This document shows positions 1 through 6,751 of a stretch of 34,548 bases of DNA, piece after piece. The position numbers and the translations under genes are program-made. The first letter of the stretch is position 1. Every line of letters begins with the position of its first letter. Origin of the DNA: Patescibacteria group bacterium (GTDB lineage: Bacteria > Patescibacteriota > Patescibacteriia > UBA9570 > JAHJKD01); NCBI GenBank assembly GCA_018822435.1, contig JAHJKD010000014.1:1-34548 (forward strand). Direction: 5' to 3'. The notes below the pieces were generated by a model, which was given only the letters and a program-made list of their open reading frames with translations, was not told the DNA's origin and made no database searches.

Positions 1-1
1 C

Positions 2-670
2 AATACTGAATTGATGTATGAAACCATCGGATCATTAGAATTATATAATACTCGCTTTAATTTCTTTTTAATGTCATCTTCAAATACAGATTATTGTGAT
101 TCCTGCTATTCTTCAAAAAATCTTTTTGGCTGCATCTCCCTAGGGAAAGAAGATAATTGTATTTTAAACAAGCAATATTCAGAGAAAGACTATAAAGATT
201 TAAGAGAGAAGATTATTAAGCAGATGACTAAAGAAAAAGAATATGGTGAATTCTGGCCTATTAAGAATAGTCCTTTTTGCTACAACGAAACCGCTGCTCA
301 AGACAATTTCCCTCTTGAAAAGAAAGATGCGATTGCTTTAGGTTATCCCTGGAAAGACGAAGAAGAAAATCATGTTGATAAAAATCTGCCTATTTGCGAA
401 TCCTGCGGCCATAATTTCAATATTATTGACCGGGAAAAGAAGTTTTATGCGGAAAAAGATCTAAATAATCCCACTAAATGTTTTAAATGCCGACATAGAG
501 AAAGACTGGCTAAAAAGAATCCGCGCCATCTTTGGCACAGGCAATGCGAATGTACTAAACCGGACCATGATCATACTGGCCGCTGTCCCAATGAATTTGA
601 AACGACTTATTCACCAAAAAGGAAGGAATTAGTTTATTGCGAAAATTGCTATAATAAGGAAATCTACTAA
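2..670 (+). CDS. Cysteine-rich zinc-ribbon/beta-helix paralog, 5'-truncated by window edge
   Basis: The reading frame is open to the left edge, so this is the C-terminal part of a longer gene; codons upstream of the first TTG align with an internal stretch (NTEL) of the paralog at 820. It retains the end of the second cysteine-rich repeat block, the conserved CILNKQYSEKDY segment, the third zinc ribbon (CESC...CFKC) and the fourth Cys/His module (QCECTKPDHDHTGRC...YCENC), and ends in the family signature KEIY followed by TAA. Full members are about 540-560 residues, so roughly 60% is missing only because of the window boundary. Function is unknown; zinc binding is inferred from the paired CxxC motifs. 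An intrinsic terminator follows 41 bases downstream. Confidence 0.85.
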   Translation, partial: NTELMYETIGSLELYNTRFNFFLMSSSNTDYCDSCYSSKNLFGCISLGKEDNCILNKQYSEKDYKDLREKIIKQMTKEKEYGEFWPIKNSPFCYNETAAQDNFPLEKKDAIALGYPWKDEEENHVDKNLPICESCGHNFNIIDREKKFYAEKDLNNPTKCFKCRHRERLAKKNPRHLWHRQCECTKPDHDHTGRCPNEFETTYSPKRKELVYCENCYNKEIY

Positions 671-710
671 AGTGATGTAAGTGAGGAGTTGACATTGGCA
701 TTTTTAATTT

Positions 711-734
711 TCGGCTATGATTAGCCGATTTTTT
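711..734 (+). terminator. Intrinsic terminator after the first paralog
   Basis: A 7-bp stem (711-717 with 722-728) with a 4-base loop is followed by six T residues. An additional outer inverted repeat (689-696 with 750-757, TTGACATT/AATGTCAA) encloses it. It separates the truncated paralog from the promoter of the next copy. Confidence 0.85.
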
Positions 735-764
735 AATATTGAAAATAAAAATGTCAAAGCCTAT

Positions 765-792
765 TTGATTAAAAATATAAAATCTTTATAAT
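765..792 (+). promoter_or_regulatory. Promoter for the paralog at 820
   Basis: A TTGATT -35 box (765-770), 16-base spacer and perfect TATAAT -10 box (787-792) lie 27 bases before the start codon. The predicted leader is about 20 bases and purine-rich (AAAAAAAGAAAAG) without a clear SD. Confidence 0.75.
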
Positions 793-819
793 AAACTGAT
801 ATTAATAAAAAAAGAAAAG

Positions 820-2505
820 ATGATCACAAAACAATGTAAACAATGCCAAAAAACATTCAAGCATTCAGATGAAGATCTGGAGTATTTTGAGAGAATAGGC
901 ATACCTCCTAATGATCTTTGTTTTCGCTGTACAAAAATAAAACAACTTTGCTGGCGTAATGAACGCGTTTTCTATCCTCGTAAATGTGATTGTTGTCAGG
1001 GAGACATGGTATCTTGCTTCCCGCCTGATGCCAAGCATCCGGTTTATTGCAATGACTGTTGGTGGTCAGATAAATTTGATCCTCTGAAATACGGCCAGGA
1101 ATATACCTTTAATAAGCCTTTCTTTAAACAAATAGAAGAGTTAATAAATAAGACTCCGGTGGGAAATCTTTTTATAGACAATTCTGAAAATTCCAAATAT
1201 ACCAATCTGGCAACTAATAATAAGGATTGCTATATGGTGACGGCTTCTGATTATTGTGAAAACCTGGCTTATGCTAGCTATTCCTCCTATGACAAAGATT
1301 CAATTGACCTGACCGAAGTTAATAATTCTGAATTATGTTATGAAGGTATTGATCTGGAAAGATGTTATCAATGTCAGTATTGCCAATTCGTTAGAAACTG
1401 TAATGATTGTTATTTTTGTTATGATTTAAATGGCTGCCAGGATTGTCTTGGCTGTGTAAATCTGCGCAATCAAAAATATTCAATTTTCAATAAGCAATAT
1501 TCTGAAGAAGATTATAAGAAAAAATTTAAAGAATTTGCCTTGCATACGAATAAAGGTGTAGCCAAATTTAAAAAGCTATTCAAAGAATTCAAAGATAAGC
1601 AGTTTTATATGTATTCCCATAATGTGAATATTGAAAATTCTACGGGCGACTATCTGATTAATACAAATAATTGCCGGAACTGCTACAATCTTCTTGATTG
1701 TGAAAATTGTACAAATTCTATTCATGGTGATAAATCCAAAGATTGCATGGATGCCATGGGCCTGACTAATACCGAACTAACTTATAATTCCATTGCCTGC
1801 CCGGGAAACAACAATTCGCAATTTTGTGCTGTGGTCTGGCCGGGGTCGTCAAATAATAAATATATTTATCTTTGCCGCACAGCTAATGATTGCTTTGGCT
1901 GCGTGTCTCTTCATAAACATCAGTACTGCATTTTAAATAAGCAATACACGGAAGAGGAATACAACAAGATGGTCCCTAAAATAATTGAGCACATGAAGAA
2001 GACGGGTGAGTGGGGCCAGTTTTTTCCCATGGAAATATCCCCTTGGGCCTACAACGAAACCGTCGGGCAAGACATGTTCCCGCTTTCTAAAGAACAAGCC
2101 AAAGTTTTTGGCGCCCGGTGGCAGGAAAACTTGCCTTATACGACCAATAAAGAAACTATGTCACTTGATGAAATTCCTGATGATATAAAAGAAGTTGATT
2201 TTAATAAACTTGAGAATGCTATTTTGGCTTGTGAAGAATGTGAGCGTAATTACAAACTTGTTAAACAAGAATTAGATTTCTATAAAAATATGTCTGTGCC
2301 TATCCCCAGGAGATGTCCGGACTGCCGCCATTTTTCTCGCATGAGATCACGGAACCTGATGGAATTATGGAAACGCCGTTGCGATTGCACCATTCCCACG
2401 CATGACCACGATGGTCGCTGCACCAGAGAATTTGAGACCACTTATAATCCTAACCGCAAAGAATTGATTTACTGCGAAAAATGTTTTAGTAAGGAAGTTT
2501 ATTGA
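820..2505 (+). CDS. Cysteine-rich zinc-ribbon/beta-helix-like paralog (561 aa)
   Basis: Full-length member of the seven-copy family. Order of parts: zinc ribbon 1 near the N terminus (CKQC...CFRC), zinc ribbon 2 (CDCC...YCNDCWW), a first block of short repeats rich in Cys, Asn, Asp and Tyr, the segment FNKQYSEEDY, a second repeat block ending in CILNKQYTEEEY, a conserved region with SPWAYNETVGQDMFPL, zinc ribbon 3 (CEEC...RRCPDCRH), and a terminal Cys/His module (RCDCTIPTHDHDGRC...YCEKC). The repeats recur about every 20-25 residues and resemble right-handed beta-helix coils with stacked cysteines; that fold is inferred. There is no signal peptide or membrane segment, so a cytoplasmic location is likely. 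I recall similar multi-copy zinc-ribbon proteins in Patescibacteria, but no function can be assigned. It has its own upstream promoter. Confidence 0.9.
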   Translation: MITKQCKQCQKTFKHSDEDLEYFERIGIPPNDLCFRCTKIKQLCWRNERVFYPRKCDCCQGDMVSCFPPDAKHPVYCNDCWWSDKFDPLKYGQEYTFNKPFFKQIEELINKTPVGNLFIDNSENSKYTNLATNNKDCYMVTASDYCENLAYASYSSYDKDSIDLTEVNNSELCYEGIDLERCYQCQYCQFVRNCNDCYFCYDLNGCQDCLGCVNLRNQKYSIFNKQYSEEDYKKKFKEFALHTNKGVAKFKKLFKEFKDKQFYMYSHNVNIENSTGDYLINTNNCRNCYNLLDCENCTNSIHGDKSKDCMDAMGLTNTELTYNSIACPGNNNSQFCAVVWPGSSNNKYIYLCRTANDCFGCVSLHKHQYCILNKQYTEEEYNKMVPKIIEHMKKTGEWGQFFPMEISPWAYNETVGQDMFPLSKEQAKVFGARWQENLPYTTNKETMSLDEIPDDIKEVDFNKLENAILACEECERNYKLVKQELDFYKNMSVPIPRRCPDCRHFSRMRSRNLMELWKRRCDCTIPTHDHDGRCTREFETTYNPNRKELIYCEKCFSKEVY

Positions 2506-2530
2506 AAATTTATCGTGAATAACTCACACA

Positions 2531-2644
2531 TATAAAATGTGGGGTATTCATTCATTAAGGGTAGTAACCCCACGTTTCACACGTGTGGGTTACGGACCAA
2601 CAGGGAGAAATTCGGATAATTAGTTATCCCTATTTCCCCCTTTT
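2531..2644 (+). promoter_or_regulatory. Structured leader of the small gene at 2669 with alternative hairpins
   Basis: A TATAAA box (2531-2536) without a convincing -35 precedes three segments: 2537-2545, 2564-2574 and 2582-2593. The middle one can pair with either neighbour: ACCCCAC with GTGGGGT upstream, or an 11-bp stem with one bulge downstream. A further hairpin (2603-2611 with 2632-2640, inner GGATAA/TTATCC) is followed by TTTT and then by an SD sequence. This looks like an attenuator or switch, but if transcription starts at about 2543 the first segment would be partly lost. No known riboswitch class was recognised. Confidence 0.45.
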
Positions 2645-2668
2645 GGTGCTAGAAAAGGAGAGGATGAA

Positions 2669-2860
2669 ATGTCCCATCAAACCGCTTTGGCAATAGAACG
2701 ACCGGCAATCGATCCTACCGAGGACGACTGCGAACTCAAGTCTGGTGATGAAGTCGAGGGTCCGATCCAGGACCAATCGCCTGCACCCCGACGCGAGAGT
2801 TTGATCCGTGGACGGAGAGAAGATTACACTCCATTGAATGACCCTAACGTCGTTTTCTAG
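2669..2860 (+). CDS. Small GC-rich hypothetical protein (63 aa)
   Basis: Begins at an ATG five bases after a strong SD (AAAAGGAGAGG), unlike most neighbours, which lack an SD. The product is hydrophilic and acidic at first, then arginine-rich (PAPRRESLIRGRREDY), with no signal peptide, membrane segment or cysteine pair. Its base composition and codon use (CCG, CGA, GAC, GTC) are visibly more GC-rich than the flanking AT-rich paralogs. A structured leader precedes it and a hairpin with a T-run follows. I do not recognise the family. The strong SD, leader and terminator support a real expressed gene, possibly acquired from a different genomic background; it is similar in style, not in sequence, to the genes at 8796 and 26384-26602. 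Confidence 0.65.
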   Translation: MSHQTALAIERPAIDPTEDDCELKSGDEVEGPIQDQSPAPRRESLIRGRREDYTPLNDPNVVF

Positions 2861-2890
2861 TTAAACCCATAACCAGCACCAAAAATGGGG

Positions 2891-2946
2891 GAGGGGCGTG
2901 TGAGTATTATTTGTTGAATTTGTTAACACGTCTCCTCGTCTCTTTT
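2891..2946 (+). terminator. Probable terminator after the small gene
   Basis: CGTGT (2897-2901) pairs with ACACG (2926-2930), extended by GAGG with CCTC. The 24-base loop is large and the T-run (2942-2946) starts a few bases beyond the stem, so strength is uncertain. Confidence 0.5.
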
Positions 2947-2963
2947 TAATTACTATTTTTAAT

Positions 2964-4646
2964 ATGCCCAAAAAGCAGTGTAAAAATTGTAACAAAACAT
3001 TCCCTATCCATGATAGGGACCTTGAGTTTTATAAAAGGATCGATGTGCCAGAGCCTACTTGGTGTCCGGATTGCCGTAACATGCGTCGCTCAGCTTTTCG
3101 ACAAGAAAGAACTCTTTATAATAGAAAATGCGACCTTTGCAAGAAGGATGTTGTTTCTCTATATCCGGCTGACAGTGAATACACTATTTATTGTCATGAT
3201 TGCTGGTGGTCAGACAAATGGGATCCTCTAGAATTCGGCCAGGAATATAATGAAAACAAAAGTTTTTTCAGGCAATTTGGTGATCTAATGAAGAAAGTTC
3301 CGCGGGTGGCCACGATCGGGGCTCATAACCAAAATTGCGAATTTGTTAATTACACCAATTATTCTAAAGATAGTTATTTGATTTACGGCTGTCACCAGGC
3401 AGAAAGATGTTTTTATTCTTGGCGCATACATCATAGTAAAGACTCTTTAGATTGCCTGCAAACGACAAAATCTGAACTTTGTTATTACGGAATTGATTTG
3501 GAAGATTCCTATAACACTCATTTTGCTTATCAAGTTAAAGGCTGCCAGGATTGCAGCTTTATTTTTGATTGCCGCGGATGTAAAAATTGTTTCATGTCTG
3601 CCAATTTAAGAAATAGTGAATATGTTTATAAAAATAAACAGCTTACTCGGGAAGAATATGAGAAAGCGATTTCTAAACATGATCTTAGCTCAAGAAAAGA
3701 ACAGAAGAAGTTGTGGCAGGAGTTTAAAGAATTAATAGAGAAAAAAGCTATTCATCGTTCCGTAAATAGTATAAATTCAGAAAATATTACAGGCGATAAT
3801 TTTATTAATGCCAAAAATTGCCATTATGCTTTTAATGTAAAGAACGGAGAAAATTCATCCTATTTTTTCTTTGGAGAAGATATTAAGGACTGTTATGACA
3901 GCACTTTTACTGGTTGGCCAGGCGAACTGATGTATGAAAATTTAAGTGGAGGCGTAAAAAATTATAATACGCATTTTGGAATAGTCTGCTGGAGCTGTAA
4001 AGATTCTTATTATTCAGATAATTGCCATCATTCCCAAAATATATTTGGTTGTTCTGGTTTGAAAAAAAATGAGTATTGTATTTTAAATAAGCAATACACA
4101 GAAGAGGAATATTTGGCATTAAAAGATAAGATCGTAAAAAAGATGAAGGGGGATAAGGAGTATGGAGAATTTTTCCCAGTTGAAATCTCTCCATTTGGAT
4201 ATAATGAAACCATGGCCCAAGAATTTTATCCTAAGAAAAAAGAAGAAGTAAAGAATCGAGGTTGGCAATGGCAGGAAGACCTGCCTGGAACAACTGGCCA
4301 GGAGACTCTAATAGAAATTCCTGATAATATTAAAGAGGTTAAAGAAAATATTTTAAAAGAAGTATTAGCTTGTGAAAAATGCCAGCACAATTATAAAATC
4401 ATTAAACCAGAGTTAGATCTACTCAAGCAATTAAATCTAACAGTTTCTAAAATGTGCCCGAATTGCCGTCATGAAGAAAGGTGGAGCTTAAGAAATCCTT
4501 TCCATCTTTGGAATCGGCAATGTATGTGCACTCAACCTGATCATGGCCATCCCGGCAGATGTAAAAATACTTTTGAAACTTCCCATGATCCAGAGAAATT
4601 AGAAATAGTTTATTGCGAGCGGTGTTATAATAAAGAAATCTATTGA
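2964..4646 (+). CDS. Cysteine-rich zinc-ribbon/beta-helix-like paralog (560 aa)
   Basis: Same architecture as the copy at 820 with all four Cys modules intact. Zinc ribbon 1 uses C6, C9, C34 and C37 around the conserved core DRDLEFYKRIDVPEPTWCPD; zinc ribbon 2 uses C56, C59, C77 and C80 followed by WWSDKWDPLEFGQEY. Two repeat blocks are separated by a charged helical linker (YKNKQLTREEYEKAI). Zinc ribbon 3 (CEKC...MCPNCRH) and the terminal module (QCMCTQPDHGHPGRC...YCERCYNKEIY) close the protein. Ribbons 1 and 3 resemble each other, suggesting internal duplication. No secretion signal. The stop codon is five bases before the 3' end of a tRNA-like RNA encoded on the opposite strand. No strong + strand terminator separates it from the next two copies, so they may share a transcript. 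Confidence 0.9.
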   Translation: MPKKQCKNCNKTFPIHDRDLEFYKRIDVPEPTWCPDCRNMRRSAFRQERTLYNRKCDLCKKDVVSLYPADSEYTIYCHDCWWSDKWDPLEFGQEYNENKSFFRQFGDLMKKVPRVATIGAHNQNCEFVNYTNYSKDSYLIYGCHQAERCFYSWRIHHSKDSLDCLQTTKSELCYYGIDLEDSYNTHFAYQVKGCQDCSFIFDCRGCKNCFMSANLRNSEYVYKNKQLTREEYEKAISKHDLSSRKEQKKLWQEFKELIEKKAIHRSVNSINSENITGDNFINAKNCHYAFNVKNGENSSYFFFGEDIKDCYDSTFTGWPGELMYENLSGGVKNYNTHFGIVCWSCKDSYYSDNCHHSQNIFGCSGLKKNEYCILNKQYTEEEYLALKDKIVKKMKGDKEYGEFFPVEISPFGYNETMAQEFYPKKKEEVKNRGWQWQEDLPGTTGQETLIEIPDNIKEVKENILKEVLACEKCQHNYKIIKPELDLLKQLNLTVSKMCPNCRHEERWSLRNPFHLWNRQCMCTQPDHGHPGRCKNTFETSHDPEKLEIVYCERCYNKEIY

Positions 4647-4651
4647 TAATT

Positions 4652-4760
4652 TATATCTCAAAGGATGGAGCGAGGGGGAATCGAACCCCAGCGTCAAGAT
4701 GGTAAGCCTGACTTCGGAACCATCCGAACCCGCCCCTCACTAACCACCCTTAAAGATATA
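4652..4760 (-). ncRNA. tRNA-like RNA, copy 1 (cloverleaf core 4666-4736)
   Basis: On the - strand a full cloverleaf can be drawn. The acceptor stem is GGGGCGG with TCGCTCC (7 bp with G-U wobbles), then discriminator A and no CCA. The D arm is TCGG-ATGGTT-CCGA. The anticodon arm is TCAGG/CTTGA with an 8-base loop, CTTACCAT. The T arm is GGGG-TTCGATT-CCCC with a T:C mismatch at its base. A 15-bp outer stem (4652-4666 with 4746-4760) encloses it, leaving a 9-base bulge (GGTTAGTGA) on the 5' side. The wobbles become C-A mismatches on the + strand, which points to the - strand as the functional one. No standard aminoacyl identity fits because the anticodon loop has one extra base; T33 and A37 equivalents are present. 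It could be a divergent tRNA, a tRNA mimic or a regulatory target. Confidence 0.75.
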
Positions 4761-4775
4761 AATTGTAAAATAACA

Positions 4776-4804
4776 AAAATAAAAAGCGCCCTATTAAGGA
4801 CGCC
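4776..4804 (-). terminator. Terminator between leader RNA 1 and tRNA-like copy 1
   Basis: Read on the - strand, GCGTCCT pairs with AGGGCGC around a TAAT loop and is followed by TTTTTATTTTT. The fourth pair is a U-G wobble that would be C-A on the + strand. The loop-closing pair is U-A here and C-G in copies 2 and 3, a compensatory change. Confidence 0.8.
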
Positions 4805-4845
4805 GAGGACCGGATGATTCCAAATTGAACATCAGGCTTACCACC
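4781..4845 (-). ncRNA. Leader RNA 1, complementary to tRNA-like copy 1
   Basis: Transcription predicted from the adjacent promoter would start at about 4845 with GGTGGTAAGCCTGA. This pairs with the anticodon loop and stem of tRNA-like copy 1; the end of the segment (GGAATCATCCG, down to 4810) pairs with its D arm, using one G-U wobble. An intrinsic terminator follows immediately, giving a possible RNA of about 65 bases. Whether the segment acts in trans as an antisense RNA or in cis within a longer transcript cannot be decided from sequence. Confidence 0.6.
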
Positions 4846-4851
4846 ATCCAA

Positions 4852-4880
4852 ATAATATCTTATTAAGAATAAATTGTCAA
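4852..4880 (-). promoter_or_regulatory. Promoter for ncRNA copy 1
   Basis: On the - strand, a perfect TTGACA (4880-4875), 17-base spacer and TATTAT (4857-4852). The predicted start is 7 bases further, exactly at the leader's GGTGGTAAG. The -35 box ends 6 bases before the ATG of the divergent paralog at 4887. Confidence 0.85.
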
Positions 4881-4886
4881 TATAAA

Positions 4887-6509
4887 ATGGGGAAAAAATC
4901 CTGCCAAAATTGCAATAAGACATTCCCTGTCCATGACCGGGACGTTGAGTTTTACAAGAGGATCGATGTGCCCGAGCCGACTTGGTGCCCAGATTGCCGC
5001 CAACAACGCCGCTTATCTTTTCGCAATCTGAAAAATCTTTATCTCAGAAAATGCGATTTTTCTGGTAAGCAGATAGTATCCAATTATTCCCCGGATAATC
5101 CATTTAAGGTTTATAAGCCCGATATATTCTGGTCTGATAAATGGGATGCGCTTGAATATGGCCAAGATTACGATTTCAACTGCGAATTTTTTGAACAATA
5201 TAAAGATCTTCAGAAACAAGTGCCCAGATTATCATTATATAATAAAGGTTGTGAAAATAGTGATTTTACGAATCACTCTACGTATAATAAAAATTGTTAC
5301 CTTTGTTTTAATTTAGCTTACTCGGAAAATTGCTTATACACATCTAATTTCGTCATCTATAGCAAAGACTGTGTTGATTGTTATGATATGCAGAAATCAG
5401 AATTATTATATGAATGTTTTAGAATTCGGGAATGTTATAATTCGGAGTATTTATTCCACTGTACCAAATGTTTTGACTCAAGTTTTTTGTATGATTGTAA
5501 TGGCTGTAATAATTGTTTTATGTGTTACAACTTGAGGAATCAAGAATATTGTATTTTTAATAAAAAATATTCTAAACAAGAATATCAGGAAAAACTGGAA
5601 AAATTAAAACCACACTCATATGAAGATTGGCAAAAAAAGAGGCAAGAGTTTTTAGATCTGATTGCCAATAAAGCCATACATAAATATGCGCGCATTGAAA
5701 AAAGTGAAAATTGTACTGGTGATCAATTAGGCAATGATCGTAATGTGATCGATTCTTATGCTGGATTTGAATCTGAAAATAGTCGATATTGTTATGATTT
5801 TGGAGAAATAAAAGATTGTTGTGATGCTTATGAAACTTGGCGCGCAGAATTGCTTTACGAGACGCATGCATTCAATGAGAGCCAAAGATTAATTGGCTGT
5901 TCTATTGGAGTTGGCCTGACTGACAGTGCTTATTGTGAGTTCTGTTATAATTCTAAAAATTTATTCGGATGTATTAGTCTGCATAAAAAAGAAAATTGCA
6001 TTTTAAATAAGCAATATAGTGAGAATGATTATAAGAGGTTAAAAGAAAAAATTATTGCTCACATGAAAAAGACAGGGGAATGGGGCGAATTCTTTCCTAT
6101 GGATTTATCGCCTTTTGCCTATAACGAAACCGTAGCCCAAGAATATTATCCCTTGGATAAAGACCGCGTTAAAGCGCTAAGATTAGAGTGGAAAAAGCCA
6201 GAAGATAAAGTAGATGATCCTCAAGCCAAGAAATGTTCATCTTGTAATCGCAGTTTTAAAATTGTCCCCCAGGAAGCAGAATTTTATAAAAATAAAAAAC
6301 TACCAGAACCAGAAAAATGTTTTGATTGCCGCTATAATGACAGGATTAGTTTGCGGGACGCGCGCCACATCTGGAAACGCCAATGCATGTGCACCCAGCC
6401 CGACCACGGTCACCAAGGCCGCTGCCCCAATGAATTCGAGACGACCTATTCCCCGGAGAGAAAAGAGCTGGTTTATTGTGAAGAGTGTTATAATAAAGAA
6501 ATCTATTGA
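4887..6509 (+). CDS. Cysteine-rich paralog with a degenerate second zinc ribbon (540 aa)
   Basis: Family member with zinc ribbon 1 intact (C6, C9, C34, C37). The second ribbon has lost three of four ligands: it reads CDFSGKQIVS, and the later CxxC is replaced by YKPDIFW, i.e. C59S, C77K and C80I in the numbering of the 2964 copy. The two Cys-rich repeat blocks, the CILNKQYSENDY segment, the third ribbon (CSSC...CFDCRY) and the terminal module (QCMCTQPDHGHQGRC...YCEECYNKEIY) are intact. The first codons match the 6752 copy closely, consistent with recent duplication of gene plus intergenic element. Ribbon 2 is therefore probably structural or dispensable in this copy. No signal peptide. Expression may depend on read-through from the copy upstream, since no + strand promoter is clear. 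Confidence 0.9.
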   Translation: MGKKSCQNCNKTFPVHDRDVEFYKRIDVPEPTWCPDCRQQRRLSFRNLKNLYLRKCDFSGKQIVSNYSPDNPFKVYKPDIFWSDKWDALEYGQDYDFNCEFFEQYKDLQKQVPRLSLYNKGCENSDFTNHSTYNKNCYLCFNLAYSENCLYTSNFVIYSKDCVDCYDMQKSELLYECFRIRECYNSEYLFHCTKCFDSSFLYDCNGCNNCFMCYNLRNQEYCIFNKKYSKQEYQEKLEKLKPHSYEDWQKKRQEFLDLIANKAIHKYARIEKSENCTGDQLGNDRNVIDSYAGFESENSRYCYDFGEIKDCCDAYETWRAELLYETHAFNESQRLIGCSIGVGLTDSAYCEFCYNSKNLFGCISLHKKENCILNKQYSENDYKRLKEKIIAHMKKTGEWGEFFPMDLSPFAYNETVAQEYYPLDKDRVKALRLEWKKPEDKVDDPQAKKCSSCNRSFKIVPQEAEFYKNKKLPEPEKCFDCRYNDRISLRDARHIWKRQCMCTQPDHGHQGRCPNEFETTYSPERKELVYCEECYNKEIY

Positions 6510-6514
6510 AAATT

Positions 6515-6624
6515 TATATCTCAAAGGATGGAGCGAGGGGGAATCGAACCCCAGCGATTAGAGTGATAAGTCTAACGTCGGAACCATCCGAACCCGCCCC
6601 TCACAGTCCACCCTTAAAGATATA
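6515..6624 (-). ncRNA. tRNA-like RNA, copy 2 (core 6529-6600)
   Basis: Same fold as copy 1. The acceptor is GGGGCGG/TCGCTCC with discriminator A. The D arm is TCGG-ATGGTT-CCGA. The anticodon stem is TTAGA/TCTAA with an 8-base loop, CTTATCAC, followed by variable loop TCGC and the same T arm. The outer 15-bp stem is 6515-6529 with 6610-6624, and the 5' bulge is again 9 bases (GGACTGTGA). Anticodon-stem bases differ from copy 1 with pairing kept in four of five positions by compensatory or wobble changes, which supports a conserved RNA fold. Confidence 0.75.
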
Positions 6625-6641
6625 AATATGAAAAAAAGAAC

Positions 6642-6670
6642 AAAATAAAAGCGCCCCAAAATGGGACGCC
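6642..6670 (-). terminator. Terminator between leader RNA 2 and tRNA-like copy 2
   Basis: On the - strand GCGTCCCA pairs with TGGGGCGC (8 bp, one U-G wobble) with a TTT loop, followed by TTTTATTTTG. Confidence 0.8.
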
Positions 6671-6710
6671 GAGGTACAGATGGTTCCGACTTAACGTCAG
6701 ACTTATCACC
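6642..6710 (-). ncRNA. Leader RNA 2, complementary to tRNA-like copy 2
   Basis: Starts at about 6710 with GGTGATAAGTCT. The segment down to 6677 pairs with the anticodon loop and stem and, through CGGAACCATC, with the D arm of copy 2, with a 4-base insertion and one mismatch. The specific bases differ from copy 1 in both partners. It runs into the terminator at 6642-6670. Confidence 0.6.
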
Positions 6711-6716
6711 ATTAAA

Positions 6717-6745
6717 AATATATCTCAGAATTATTAATATGTCAA
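6717..6745 (-). promoter_or_regulatory. Promoter for ncRNA copy 2
   Basis: On the - strand, TTGACA (6745-6740), 17-base spacer and TATATT (6722-6717). Seven bases further lies the G at 6710 that begins GGTGATAAG. Confidence 0.85.
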
Positions 6746-6751
6746 TTTAAA

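Noticed and set aside
4776-4845. The leader as a T-box riboswitch
   Set aside because: No T-box sequence, specifier loop or stem I was found, and no amino-acid or synthetase gene lies downstream; the complementarity is to the D and anticodon arms instead of the acceptor end.
6214-6561. 115-aa frame overlapping the end of the 4887 paralog
   Set aside because: It is an out-of-frame shadow of a conserved zinc-module region and runs into the tRNA-like element; no start signal.
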